Assembly: GCF_003573545.1 (NCBI RefSeq)
Contig: NZ_QWET01000001.1
Coordinates: 124,001 to 188,000, forward strand
DNA length: 64,000 nt
Reading direction: 5' to 3'
From: Mariniphaga sediminis
GTDB lineage: Bacteria > Bacteroidota > Bacteroidia > Bacteroidales > Prolixibacteraceae
The translations under genes were made by a program, and so were the position numbers. The notes under the pieces are model-generated. The model was not told the origin of the DNA, did not search any database, and saw nothing but the letters and a program-made list of their open reading frames with translations. Numbering within the stretch: the first letter of the stretch is position 1; each line of letters starts with the position of its first letter. Of the stretch, positions 32,475 to 41,803 are shown piece by piece.

Positions 32475-34517
32475 ATGAAAATAGTAATAAGTATCTTTTG
32501 CATTATTCTTGCTCTGCCGGCTATATCACAGCTGAAGAGCGAAGAAAACGGCAGGTCTGAAAATATCCATCAACCCAAATATTGTCTTTTTTACGATAAC
32601 CATACCATGCCGGCTATTCCGGATGTCGGGAAAAATTTTGATGTGGAAGCATTTACCGACAGGATAAAGGATTGTGGGGTAGATTACCTCACATTTCATG
32701 CGCGCTGTAATCTGGGTATGGCTTATTACGATACAAAACTCGGGATAAAGCACCCCTCCCTTGAATACGATCTTTTCGGGCAACTGGCTGATGCCTGCAA
32801 ACGAAAAGGGATTACCCTTACCGCCTATTTAAATGGAGGGATCAGCAGCGCCGAAGGGGTACAACACCGCGACTGGACAACGCTCTACTTTGATGGGAGA
32901 GAGTATCGTGAACCCCGTTTTACACCTTACGTCAGGACGATGTGTTACAACAGTCCTTACCGGGACCACCTGGTGGCCATGGTGGAAGAGATTGCACAAA
33001 ATTATCCGGTGTCAGGTTTTTTTATTGATTGTTTACAGAATTTTCCCTGCGTTTGCCCCATTTGTCTGAAAGAGATGAAAGAGAAGGGGATTGACTGGAC
33101 AAACAGGGAGGAAGTGGTAAAATTCTCTGGTTTTTCAGCTTTGAGACTGGCAAAAGATATTTACGATGCCGCTACGGCAATTAATCCCAATTTGTTGATT
33201 TATCACAATAATCCCGGCTACGAAGAGCAGGCTGAATTCAGTACCTACTTCGAAGTGGAATGCCTTCCTGCGGGAGCCTGGGGGTACGAATACCTGCCGG
33301 TACTTTCGCACTATGTTCGTACGTTGGGCGATATGCCGGTATTAAACATGACCGGCCGTTTTTATGATTGGGGCGATTTCGGCGGCCTTCGTCCTGAACC
33401 TGCCCTCAAGTCAGAACTGCTGTATGGCCTGGCAAATGGCATGCGCCCGAATGTCGGGGGGCATTTTCATCCCCGGGGCGATTTAAATAATGCAGTATTC
33501 GACCGGATAGAGAAGATATATAAGGAACTGCAAACCATGGAACCCTGGTTTGACAATGCAAAAAACGTAACAGAAATAGCCATCGTTTATCCGAAATCTA
33601 TACAAAATATTCGGGGCGACAGGCAATTGAAAAGTGCGGTACGCATGCTTAGCGAACTAAACCATCAGTTTGATGTGGTTACCACTTTTTCAGACTGGAG
33701 CAAGTACAAAGTGCTGGTTATCCCGGACGGTATCACCTTTAACGAGGAGGTTACGCGTCGCGTAAAAGAGCATTTGGCAGCGGGCAAGGCCGTAATATCC
33801 AGTGGGAGCTCTGGGTTAGATGCGGAAAAGACCCGGTTTGCCCTGGAGAAGGAATGGGGGCTAACATATGAGGGGGAGAATGATTTCGACCCGGCTTACT
33901 TTACCGTGGGTGAAAATTTTAATTCGCACCTGCCGGACATGCCTTTGTCACTTTATGCTTCCGGGATAAATGTTGAGCCATTGCCCGGAACAGAGGTGGA
34001 GGCCTACCTGATTAAACCGTATTTTAACCGTCACTGGGACGGGGAATATGCCTTTTATTATACCCCGCCCGATCAGGTAACAGAAAAACCGGCGCTTACC
34101 GTAAATGGAAACGTAGCTCATTTCAGTCACCGGATATTTTCGGGGTATGGAGACAAAGCCTCGGTAGAATTACGGACTGTTTTTTCCAATGTCCTGGACA
34201 ACTACCTTTCCCGCCCGCTTTTTAAGTCGGACGACCTTCCAAGTTTTGCGCGGGCATTTGTTACGGAACAACCCGGACGAAAGATGGTCCATCTACTGTC
34301 GTACGTTCCGGAAAAGAGGGGCCACACGGAAATGATAGAAGAGCCGATAGAATTGCACAATGTAAAGATTTCACTCCGGAATGACGGGACCCGTCCCAAA
34401 CGGGTTTACCTGGCACCCGAGAAAAAATCCCTTCCCTTTAAACAGGTTGATGATTATATCGAAGTGACGGTACCAAAATGTAAGGGGTATTCACTGGTCG
34501 TTTTCGAATCAAAGTGA
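32475..34517 (+). CDS. Exported TIM-barrel glycoside hydrolase-like protein (GHL6-like)
   Basis: 680 residues with a clean signal peptide (residues 1-19, ending AISQ). The barrel occupies about 35-360: CGVDYLTFHARCNLGMAYYD, then SGFFIDCLQNFPCVCPICLK with a CxCPxC cluster, then a late strand with YFEVECLPAGAWGYEY and TGRFYDWGDFGG. A trimerisation-like alpha/beta domain follows (about 365-560) and a beta-rich tail. This is the pattern of hypothetical glycosyl hydrolase 6 proteins, a relative of alpha-L-fucosidase and GH42 folds. Asp179 of FFIDC and Glu263 of EVEC are plausible catalytic acids. First gene of the block, divergent from the AraC gene, so probably its target. Substrate unknown. Confidence 0.8.
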   Translation: MKIVISIFCIILALPAISQLKSEENGRSENIHQPKYCLFYDNHTMPAIPDVGKNFDVEAFTDRIKDCGVDYLTFHARCNLGMAYYDTKLGIKHPSLEYDLFGQLADACKRKGITLTAYLNGGISSAEGVQHRDWTTLYFDGREYREPRFTPYVRTMCYNSPYRDHLVAMVEEIAQNYPVSGFFIDCLQNFPCVCPICLKEMKEKGIDWTNREEVVKFSGFSALRLAKDIYDAATAINPNLLIYHNNPGYEEQAEFSTYFEVECLPAGAWGYEYLPVLSHYVRTLGDMPVLNMTGRFYDWGDFGGLRPEPALKSELLYGLANGMRPNVGGHFHPRGDLNNAVFDRIEKIYKELQTMEPWFDNAKNVTEIAIVYPKSIQNIRGDRQLKSAVRMLSELNHQFDVVTTFSDWSKYKVLVIPDGITFNEEVTRRVKEHLAAGKAVISSGSSGLDAEKTRFALEKEWGLTYEGENDFDPAYFTVGENFNSHLPDMPLSLYASGINVEPLPGTEVEAYLIKPYFNRHWDGEYAFYYTPPDQVTEKPALTVNGNVAHFSHRIFSGYGDKASVELRTVFSNVLDNYLSRPLFKSDDLPSFARAFVTEQPGRKMVHLLSYVPEKRGHTEMIEEPIELHNVKISLRNDGTRPKRVYLAPEKKSLPFKQVDDYIEVTVPKCKGYSLVVFESK

Positions 34518-34551
34518 TAAAATATTGATGAACAGAGATTAAAAATCCGGT

Positions 34552-36834
34552 ATGAATTACCATCAAAAATATAAACGAATGAAACGAATAGTAGGCTTGT
34601 TCATATTTATGAGCATTATATCAATATCATGCACCCAAAGTATAACAGTAGATAGTGATGATGTCGTTATCGAAAATGAGCAGTTTAAGCTCATTGTGGG
34701 AAGTGACGGGATTTCTAAAAGTCTTGTGCTTAAGTCTTCGAATGAAGAATGTCTGGTTCCGGGAGACAAAATCCCCATATTTTCTGTGACACAGGAACGG
34801 CCGTATCATAACGAAATTAAACTGGCCCATCCCAACAAAAGGATGACGTTTCAGGCAAATTCCGTTAAAAGGGAAGGCGACAAATTAATTGTTGGTTTTG
34901 AATTAATCCCGTATGAAGCAATTGTCCGGATAAAGGAAACCTCTGATTATATAAGCTTTAGCTTCGACGATTTTATTGTTGATCCTGACGATTATCCGGC
35001 CTATTTGAAAATTACGCCGCCACCTGCTACCGAACTTTGTTTTATCCAGTTGCCCGTTAAAGACAGAAAGCATTTTGGTGAATGGCTCAATGTGAGTTGG
35101 GACGAGAATGTTTCTGTCAACCTGTTAGGCACCGATCCGTACGCACGGATTGATGCGGAAAAACGCAATGGATATCGTATTCTGAAGGCAGATGCCGAGA
35201 AAGAAATAAAATTTAAAGGAGTTGGAGCTGCTTTAATTGTTTGCAAGACCAATGAACTGTTGGACAAAATTGCCCGTGTGGAAGAAGACTATAATCTGCC
35301 CAAGGGGGTAAAAAGCCGGCGGAATGAACAGATAAAATTATCTTATTACTGGTCGGGTAATGTAAATCCCGGGAATCTTCAGCAACATCTGAAATATGCC
35401 CAAATGGGTGGATTTAGAAACATGATGCTTTATTACCCTGCTTTTATTGAAAGTAATGGGTACAGGAAGATCGGTGATTACGACTGGAATAAATCCTTGT
35501 ATCCGAAGGGTAAAGAGGATTTGAGAGAGATGCTTCAGGCCATTGAAGGCAAGGGGATTGTACCGGGTTTTCATTTCCTTCATTCCCATATTGGAAGAGA
35601 CAGCAGGTATGTTACTCCCAAACCCGATTACCGGTTGAACCTGCTCCGGCATTATACCCTGTCAGCGCCTTTGGGTAAAAACGACACCGAAGTGTATGTG
35701 GAAGAAAACCCTGACGGAACCACAATAGCAGATGGTGCCAGAGTGCTTAAAATCGGGACTGAACTTATTTCTTATGAAGGATATACCACCACACCACCGT
35801 ATAAATTTACCGGGTGTGTTCGGGGTATAGACGAAACAACAATCAATACCCAGCCGGCAGGATATATTTTCGGATTGCTGGATGTGAGTGAATTTGGGGC
35901 CACCAGTGTTTATATTGATCAAAATACCAGTTTGCAGGACGAAATAGCAGAAAAGCTTGCCAATATTTATGATGCCGGTTTTAAGTTTGTCTATTTTGAT
36001 GGTTCAGAAGGTGTTAATCCTCCGTTTTGGCATCACGTTGCTGCGGCACAATACAAGGTTTTCAGCCGTCTAAAGCCTGACCCCATATTTGCTGAAGGAG
36101 CTGCCAAAACCCATTTTAGCTGGCACATGCTTAGCGGGGGGAATGCATTCGATATTTTCAGCCCCGAAACGTTGAAAGAGGAAACACGAAGGTGGCCGGC
36201 AGAAGAAGCTCCCCGGATGAAAGCCGATTTCACCCGCATTAATTTTGGCTGGTTGGGGTATTGGGTACCGGATGAAAAAACCATAGGCACACAACCCGAT
36301 ATGCTTGAGTTTGTCACAAGCAGGGCAGCAGCATGGGATTGTCCGGTTTCAATTCATGCGAGCCTGAAAAAGTTTGATGCACATCCCAGAACCCCTGATA
36401 ACCTCGAAGTTCTGAGAAGATGGGAAGAAGTAAGGGCTAACAACTGGCTGACCGAAGAGCGAAAGCAAATGCTTCAAAACCTGGAGCAGGAACATATTCT
36501 GCTGCTGAATGAGCAAAAAGAGTTTGAGTTGCAACCGTATGAACAGATTGAAAATGTGGCCGGTGGCAGTAAAGAAGTGCGGGCATTCATCATTCAGCGG
36601 GAAAGCGAATTATACGTGGTTTACTGGCATATTTCAGGAAGCAAAAAACTGGAATTACCATTGAATAAATCGAATGTGCAATTATTTGAAACACTTGGGG
36701 TAGAGAAGAATATTGATTCCGGAAACGGTGATGCCATTATTGTTCCTGTTGACAATCGTCGTTTTTTGAAAGCAGGGAATTTATCAAAAGAGCAGCTTGC
36801 AAATGCTTTTTCCAAAGCTAAAATTTTAAACTAA
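34552..36834 (+). CDS. Lipoprotein TIM-barrel hydrolase-like protein with inserted beta module
   Basis: 760 residues; an ATG at 34579 may be the true start because it directly precedes a lipoprotein signal ending ISISC. An N-terminal mutarotase-like beta sandwich (about 30-240) precedes a barrel with YYWSGNVNPGNLQQHLKYAQ and GFRNMMLYYPAFI. The barrel is interrupted at about 375-430 by a small beta module with LKIGTELISYEG and PPYKFTGCVRGI (residue 415 on), then resumes with KFVYFDGSEG, whose aspartate is a candidate catalytic acid. The same order is found in the larger paralogue at 46667. No catalysed reaction is established for this family. 34 bp behind the previous gene. Confidence 0.75.
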   Translation: MNYHQKYKRMKRIVGLFIFMSIISISCTQSITVDSDDVVIENEQFKLIVGSDGISKSLVLKSSNEECLVPGDKIPIFSVTQERPYHNEIKLAHPNKRMTFQANSVKREGDKLIVGFELIPYEAIVRIKETSDYISFSFDDFIVDPDDYPAYLKITPPPATELCFIQLPVKDRKHFGEWLNVSWDENVSVNLLGTDPYARIDAEKRNGYRILKADAEKEIKFKGVGAALIVCKTNELLDKIARVEEDYNLPKGVKSRRNEQIKLSYYWSGNVNPGNLQQHLKYAQMGGFRNMMLYYPAFIESNGYRKIGDYDWNKSLYPKGKEDLREMLQAIEGKGIVPGFHFLHSHIGRDSRYVTPKPDYRLNLLRHYTLSAPLGKNDTEVYVEENPDGTTIADGARVLKIGTELISYEGYTTTPPYKFTGCVRGIDETTINTQPAGYIFGLLDVSEFGATSVYIDQNTSLQDEIAEKLANIYDAGFKFVYFDGSEGVNPPFWHHVAAAQYKVFSRLKPDPIFAEGAAKTHFSWHMLSGGNAFDIFSPETLKEETRRWPAEEAPRMKADFTRINFGWLGYWVPDEKTIGTQPDMLEFVTSRAAAWDCPVSIHASLKKFDAHPRTPDNLEVLRRWEEVRANNWLTEERKQMLQNLEQEHILLLNEQKEFELQPYEQIENVAGGSKEVRAFIIQRESELYVVYWHISGSKKLELPLNKSNVQLFETLGVEKNIDSGNGDAIIVPVDNRRFLKAGNLSKEQLANAFSKAKILN

Positions 36835-36835
36835 A

Positions 36836-39214
36836 ATGACTTCAAAAGGCTTTACACGAAGGGATTTTTTGGGCAGAACAACGGCTGGCCTGGCAGGAGC
36901 CGCTGTCTCACCCGCGATTCTCGGATTTGACAGGCAAAGTGCTGGAGAAACCACCGGGAATCAATTCCAACGTTCAGTTTCGGATTTTAATACTGAAGTG
37001 GAACGGCTACCTGCTGAAGAACTGTATGATTACCATAAAAGGCTTTCTTCCGGGCCTGTGCATGTATGGCGAAGGGATTTGGAAACGCAGCGGGAAAAAA
37101 ACGAGATGTCTGTTCCTGATAAGGGCTGGACAATAACCTGGGCAACGGGCAGCGGCGTAATCATGGAAAATGCAGTCCGGGATTTTTGCGATTACCTCGA
37201 CAAATCGCATCGTGTTCAGGTTGAACGGGAAGCGAAGGACTCGCTCCGTGACTGGAAACGCTATCGCCGGCGAATCGTTGCAGGGACAAAAGAACAGTTG
37301 CCCGGATGCGGTAAAACGCTTGAGAAAACCAAGGATTACGAGATACAGGTAACGCCTGATTCTATTGTGGTATGTGGCTACGATGAACGGGGAACAATGT
37401 TTGGCTTGTATAATCTTGAAGCCCGCATGAACCTGAGGGAGGCTCCCTTTTTACCAAAGGATCTTAAAGTCGTTCGGCACAGCCTTTATAATACCAGGAT
37501 GGTGTTATCCTGGATGGGCTGGATGGAATGGCCTGACCAGCTCCTGTCTCATTTGGCACACGACGGATTTGACGGGATTTTTGCCGGAGTATATACCAAT
37601 CCAAACGGAGATCGTACTACGGCCGAAACATCTACTGATTTTTATGCCCGGTTAATGTATGGAGTCCGGAAACAGGATCCGGAAAAAATTAAAGATCTGA
37701 TAAAAAGGGCATCGGGCTTTGGGATAAAAGTATATACTCCCATAATATGGCAATACCTCGGCACAAAAGAAAGTGAAGAAGAGTTGCGCAAACTGGTGCG
37801 GGATATTGTAACAGAATTTCCCGACATCCGGGGATATGTTCTTTTAACAGAAGGATTCTGGTACAAAAAGTGGGGTGGTGGCCATGGCGCCAGCAAGGAA
37901 TACCTTCAGGAATGGGCGCGAAACTGGTCTTATGCGGCAGGCATTGTGGAAGAAGAATGCCATAAAATAAATCCGGATATTGAGATACTTCCCTGGGAGT
38001 ACAATATTGATTTTCGTCCGCAGAATACGGAGATAAAACGCTATTTCATTCAGCAGCTTCCGGAAAATACCACGCCCATGCTTACCTGGGAAAACGGAAA
38101 AAGTTTCGAGATTGACGGCATGCAGGGATACCTTCGCGATTACTCCCTGAACCAGATTGGACCGGCAGAAGTAACCGATGCCCAGATTGATGAAGCCCGG
38201 AAACGTTCCATGAATGTTTTTTCAAAAGTAGATACGTTTGCAAGCTGGCAATATGGAACCATTCCTTATTTGCCGTGCCCGTACCAGTGGTACGACCGGT
38301 ATAGTGCCCTGGAAAAGTATGGCATAAGCGGCACCCTGGAAAGCTGGAGCAGCGGGTATAAACCGAATTTTATAAGTCAACTCCGTGCGTGGACCTGCTG
38401 GACAGATTATCCTTCCCGCGATGAGCTGTTAAAACAAATTGCTTCGGTAATTTTTGGGAAAAACCAACAGGAACAGGTATTGAAGGCATGGGAACACTTT
38501 AGTCAGGCCATTCGCTTTGTTCCGGATACTGGCCCTAATATGGGAACCAATAATGCTGTCGGGAACCCGCTTTTTTTCCAGGTCCCGCCGGCAAGGACCG
38601 GCACCTTCGATTATTCATGGGGGGATCCGTCATGGAGGGTGCCATTCAATCCGTACTGGCCGTTCACTGTTTCACGGATGGTGTTTTTCCCCGATTTTTC
38701 CAACCGAATCAATAAAGCAGAACAATATGCCAGGAGTGCTACGGGGATTGTGGCGGGGAAAGAAACCAAAATTTTACCGGTTTTTCTCAAATACCTGAAA
38801 AAAGCCATAGACGAAATGGAGAAGGGCTTAATTCTGTACAGAGCGGCTGCGGTGAACAGTCCGGAGAGAAAACGGGAGGAAGCAGTTAGAGAAGTGGTGG
38901 TGGCAGAGCAATTGCAGCGGATGATGCAAAGCGATTATGCCATCCTTGAGTTTGAAGACCTTCGGTTGCAACTGGTAAAAGAAAAGAATAAAGGGGCTTT
39001 TGAAACGATTCTGGATCGTATGGAAAGCGTTCTTAAAGACGAAGTTGAAAGAACAAAACTATCCTTGCTGGCTGCCACAAAAGATTCGCGTTTGGGCTTT
39101 CAGTTTGAACAGGACTATGTTTATACTCCCTATTCTTTAACCGAAAAGCTAAAGGTTTTAACCGATACGCTGAACAGTCAACTTCCGGACGCCAGAAAAA
39201 AGGGATACTTTTAA
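36836..39214 (+). CDS. Tat-exported GH20/GH67-like barrel protein
   Basis: 792 residues, starting 1 bp after the previous stop. A twin-arginine leader (FTRRDFLGRTTAGLAGA) is followed by an alpha/beta domain (about 95-200; ITWATGSGVIMENAVRDFCD, VVCGYDERGTMFGLYNLEAR) like the N-terminal domains of hexosaminidases and alpha-glucuronidases. The barrel (about 210-560) contains LAHDGFDGIFAGVYTN, VYTPIIWQYLGT and YVLLTEGFWYKKWGGG, whose glutamate is a candidate acid. The last 200 residues are helical. A longer paralogue lies at 50860. By fold it should act on a glycoside with an acidic or N-acetylated sugar, but the family is uncharacterised. Confidence 0.75.
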   Translation: MTSKGFTRRDFLGRTTAGLAGAAVSPAILGFDRQSAGETTGNQFQRSVSDFNTEVERLPAEELYDYHKRLSSGPVHVWRRDLETQREKNEMSVPDKGWTITWATGSGVIMENAVRDFCDYLDKSHRVQVEREAKDSLRDWKRYRRRIVAGTKEQLPGCGKTLEKTKDYEIQVTPDSIVVCGYDERGTMFGLYNLEARMNLREAPFLPKDLKVVRHSLYNTRMVLSWMGWMEWPDQLLSHLAHDGFDGIFAGVYTNPNGDRTTAETSTDFYARLMYGVRKQDPEKIKDLIKRASGFGIKVYTPIIWQYLGTKESEEELRKLVRDIVTEFPDIRGYVLLTEGFWYKKWGGGHGASKEYLQEWARNWSYAAGIVEEECHKINPDIEILPWEYNIDFRPQNTEIKRYFIQQLPENTTPMLTWENGKSFEIDGMQGYLRDYSLNQIGPAEVTDAQIDEARKRSMNVFSKVDTFASWQYGTIPYLPCPYQWYDRYSALEKYGISGTLESWSSGYKPNFISQLRAWTCWTDYPSRDELLKQIASVIFGKNQQEQVLKAWEHFSQAIRFVPDTGPNMGTNNAVGNPLFFQVPPARTGTFDYSWGDPSWRVPFNPYWPFTVSRMVFFPDFSNRINKAEQYARSATGIVAGKETKILPVFLKYLKKAIDEMEKGLILYRAAAVNSPERKREEAVREVVVAEQLQRMMQSDYAILEFEDLRLQLVKEKNKGAFETILDRMESVLKDEVERTKLSLLAATKDSRLGFQFEQDYVYTPYSLTEKLKVLTDTLNSQLPDARKKGYF

Positions 39215-39255
39215 AATAGTAAACTAATACATTAAGAGCATTTAAAATTATAATT

Positions 39256-40416
39256 ATGAACACGACAACAATTCCGCAGAGTGAATTTGAAGAGAGAATT
39301 AAAAGGTTTCAGGCAAATATCAGGAAAGAAAACCTGGATGCCTGTCTGGTACATGCCACAGAATCTGATATGGCGCACGTAAGGTACCTGAGCGAATACT
39401 GGCCCACGTTTGAAACAGGTGCCGTTTTTGTGCCTGCAGAAGGAGAACCGGTATTGCTGGTAGGCCCGGAAAGCGACCTGTACGCCTCTCATCGCAGCTT
39501 TTTTAAGAACATTGAAAAGTTAATTGAATACAGGGAATCGGCAGAGCCGGATGCGCCGGGTATGTCTTTTATCACGTATAAAGATCTGATTGCGAAATAT
39601 GTTCCGCAAGGCATTAAAAAATTAGGTATTGTAGGCTGGGCAATTACCTCCCTGCCGGTTTATATGGCTTTAAAAGAACAGCTTCCGGGAGTGGAACTGG
39701 TAAAAGCTGACATGACCCTTTGGCCTTTACGTTTTGTGAAAAGCGACAATGAACTGGCATGCATGCGTAAAGCTTTTGAAATATCGGAACTGGCTGTGGA
39801 GGCTATTCTCAACGAAATAAAACCGGGGATGACGGAATTCCAGGTGATAGGAATCGCCCAGCGTGAAATCTATAAACATGGCGGAGAATATGAAGGACAT
39901 TCCTTGTATTGCTTCTGCGGGGAATCAACCAATAATGCCATTTCCCGTCCGACTCATAATAAAATTGTAGAGAACGAGGTAATCCAGTTGAATATTGGCG
40001 CACGGGTAAGTGGTTATTCATCCAGTGTAGGACTGCCATTCTCCATAGGCCCGTTGCCGGAACGTAAAAGACGTTTGGTTGAGTTTGGTTTGGAAGCCCA
40101 CAAAAAAACAATAGAATTGCTTCGCGCCGGAAAACCGGCAGGTACCGTTGTCAATGAGTACGAAGCATGGGTAAAAGAACAGGGATTTGGTCAATATTTG
40201 CTGTACGGACCATGCCATTCAATAGGTATGATGGAAGTGGAGCGTCCCTGGATGGAATCAACATCAGAATACCTGTTGGAAGAAAACATGACTTTTCAGG
40301 TTGATACCTTTTTTTATGATAAGGATTTTGGATTGCGTTGGGAAAATGGGGCCATCGTAAAAGAAGGCGGAGCAGAGTTGATGTCGTCTAAATTTATGAA
40401 ATACACTGAGATTTAA
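39256..40416 (+). CDS. M24 (creatinase/Xaa-Pro peptidase fold) protein lacking metal ligands
   Basis: 386 residues, cytoplasmic. The N-terminal creatinase domain (about 1-150) and the pita-bread C-terminal domain (about 155-386) are both present. In metal-dependent M24 peptidases five ligands (D, D, H, E, E) are expected; here the two aspartate positions read N and S (LNIGARVSGYSSSVG), the first glutamate position is D (FQVDTFF), while the histidine (GPCHSIGMME) and second glutamate (RWENGAIV) remain. Creatinase also lacks the metal site and hydrolyses creatine by a histidine-based mechanism, so a C-N hydrolase role is plausible. A creatininase-family gene follows two genes later, which strengthens that reading. 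Confidence 0.8.
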   Translation: MNTTTIPQSEFEERIKRFQANIRKENLDACLVHATESDMAHVRYLSEYWPTFETGAVFVPAEGEPVLLVGPESDLYASHRSFFKNIEKLIEYRESAEPDAPGMSFITYKDLIAKYVPQGIKKLGIVGWAITSLPVYMALKEQLPGVELVKADMTLWPLRFVKSDNELACMRKAFEISELAVEAILNEIKPGMTEFQVIGIAQREIYKHGGEYEGHSLYCFCGESTNNAISRPTHNKIVENEVIQLNIGARVSGYSSSVGLPFSIGPLPERKRRLVEFGLEAHKKTIELLRAGKPAGTVVNEYEAWVKEQGFGQYLLYGPCHSIGMMEVERPWMESTSEYLLEENMTFQVDTFFYDKDFGLRWENGAIVKEGGAELMSSKFMKYTEI

Positions 40417-40445
40417 TCCTGATATTTACATTGCAAGAAAAACAC

Positions 40446-41000
40446 ATGACTGAAAAAGAAAAGATGTTGAATGGAGAGTTATACATGGGATCGGATCCTG
40501 TGCTTTCCAGTGAACATCTTCGTTCCCTGAAATTATGGAGAGAATTTAATTCGGTGAGTCCGGAAGACAAAGAAAGAAAGCTTGAAATACTGAAAAAATT
40601 GTGCCCAAACCAGGGGACAAATGTCTGGATTTCGGGACCTTTCTATTGTGATTATGGTTATAACATTCATTTTGGGAATAATATCTATATAAACTTTAAT
40701 TGTACAATACTTGACGTCAATAAAGTAACGATAGGTAATGACGTGTTGATTGGCCCATCGGTCGAGATTTACACTGCGGCCCATCCCATGGACTGGGAAG
40801 AAAGAGCCACAAGAATAGAGTACGGGAAACCTGTTACCATTGGCAATAATGTCTGGATAGGTGGCAATACCACCATATGTCCTGGTGTTACAATTGGAGA
40901 TCGCAGCGTTATTGGGGCGGGCAGTGTTGTTACTAAAGATATTCCTGAAGATGTGGTAGCTGCCGGAAATCCGGCAAGAGTTATAAGACACCTGAAATAA
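40446..41000 (+). CDS. Maa/LacA/NodL-type sugar O-acetyltransferase
   Basis: 184 residues from the ATG at 40446; an in-frame TTG at 40431 is unlikely. The N-terminal Mac domain (MLNGELYMGSDPVL) precedes a left-handed beta helix of hexapeptide repeats (GYNIHFGNNIYINFNCTILD, VTIGNDVLIGPSVEIYTAAH, VTIGNNVWIGGNTTICPGVT). His of YTAAHPMD is the catalytic histidine of this family. It transfers acetyl from acetyl-CoA to a sugar hydroxyl in the cytoplasm, often for detoxifying non-metabolised sugars. It is placed between a creatinase-like and a creatininase-family gene. Confidence 0.93.
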   Translation: MTEKEKMLNGELYMGSDPVLSSEHLRSLKLWREFNSVSPEDKERKLEILKKLCPNQGTNVWISGPFYCDYGYNIHFGNNIYINFNCTILDVNKVTIGNDVLIGPSVEIYTAAHPMDWEERATRIEYGKPVTIGNNVWIGGNTTICPGVTIGDRSVIGAGSVVTKDIPEDVVAAGNPARVIRHLK

Positions 41001-41052
41001 ATTATCCTGTTTAAAATGTAGAATTTACCAATTAATTTTAAAACAAAATACT

Positions 41053-41796
41053 ATGCGTTATGAATTAATGTTCCCGGATCAAATCCGTGAAGCGATTGAC
41101 AAAAATACACCTGTTGCTTTAGCATTGGGTGTTTTGGAATACCATGGCGAACACCTTTGTCCGGGTGTTGATACCCTGGTGGTTCAGAGGGCACTGGAAA
41201 TGCTCGAAGATGACATGGAATTAATCGTACTTCCGCCGTTTTATTACGGCGCAGGTTCTTATGCTGTTGCCGGTCCTGAGCGTAAAGGCGGCGTGCATAT
41301 TGATGCCGAAACCTTAAATAAATTTGCCCGCCAGTTATTTTATAACCTGTTGCGTATTGGCTTTCGTAATGTCTATGTATTTTTTCACCATCAGAGTGAA
41401 AACTTTGTCAGCGGAATGCCTACCGACCTTGCTTTCAGGTTGGCAGCCAAGCAGGAGATTTTTGCTTTTATCGAGAATGAAAAAGGCGATGGCTGGTGGG
41501 GAGAAGATACCGCTTCTGCCAACTATTATGAGGAACATGACAGTGGTACAGACCCGTTTAGCTGGATTCGCGTTGAACCGTTTATGAGCGGCGAGGCCCA
41601 GAAGCAATGGCCCATAGATCATGCCGGCGAACAGGAAACGTCTTTAATGATGGCATTTGCTCCCGATGGCGTGGATATGAAACGCTTTGACGGAAAACAA
41701 TGGTATGCCCAGTCGGCAGTCAAAGCCAATATGGATTATGCCAATAAAGCAAAAGCATTCATTTTGGATGATTTGAAAAAGAGGATGAGCAAATAA
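41053..41796 (+). CDS. Creatininase-family amidohydrolase
   Basis: 247 residues, the standard length, without a signal peptide. The metal-binding start ALGVLEYHGEHLCPGVDTLV supplies the Glu, His and Asp ligands of the binuclear site, and VFFHHQSEN and DHAGEQETSLMMAF provide the usual second-shell His and the late E/H motif. The superfamily opens cyclic amides (creatinine) or hydrolyses formamides (ArfB) and peptides (MftE). In a glycan locus it may cut an amide in a modified sugar. The nearby creatinase-like M24 protein makes a two-step C-N hydrolysis route conceivable. Confidence 0.88.
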   Translation: MRYELMFPDQIREAIDKNTPVALALGVLEYHGEHLCPGVDTLVVQRALEMLEDDMELIVLPPFYYGAGSYAVAGPERKGGVHIDAETLNKFARQLFYNLLRIGFRNVYVFFHHQSENFVSGMPTDLAFRLAAKQEIFAFIENEKGDGWWGEDTASANYYEEHDSGTDPFSWIRVEPFMSGEAQKQWPIDHAGEQETSLMMAFAPDGVDMKRFDGKQWYAQSAVKANMDYANKAKAFILDDLKKRMSK

Positions 41797-41803
41797 CAGT
41801 AAG

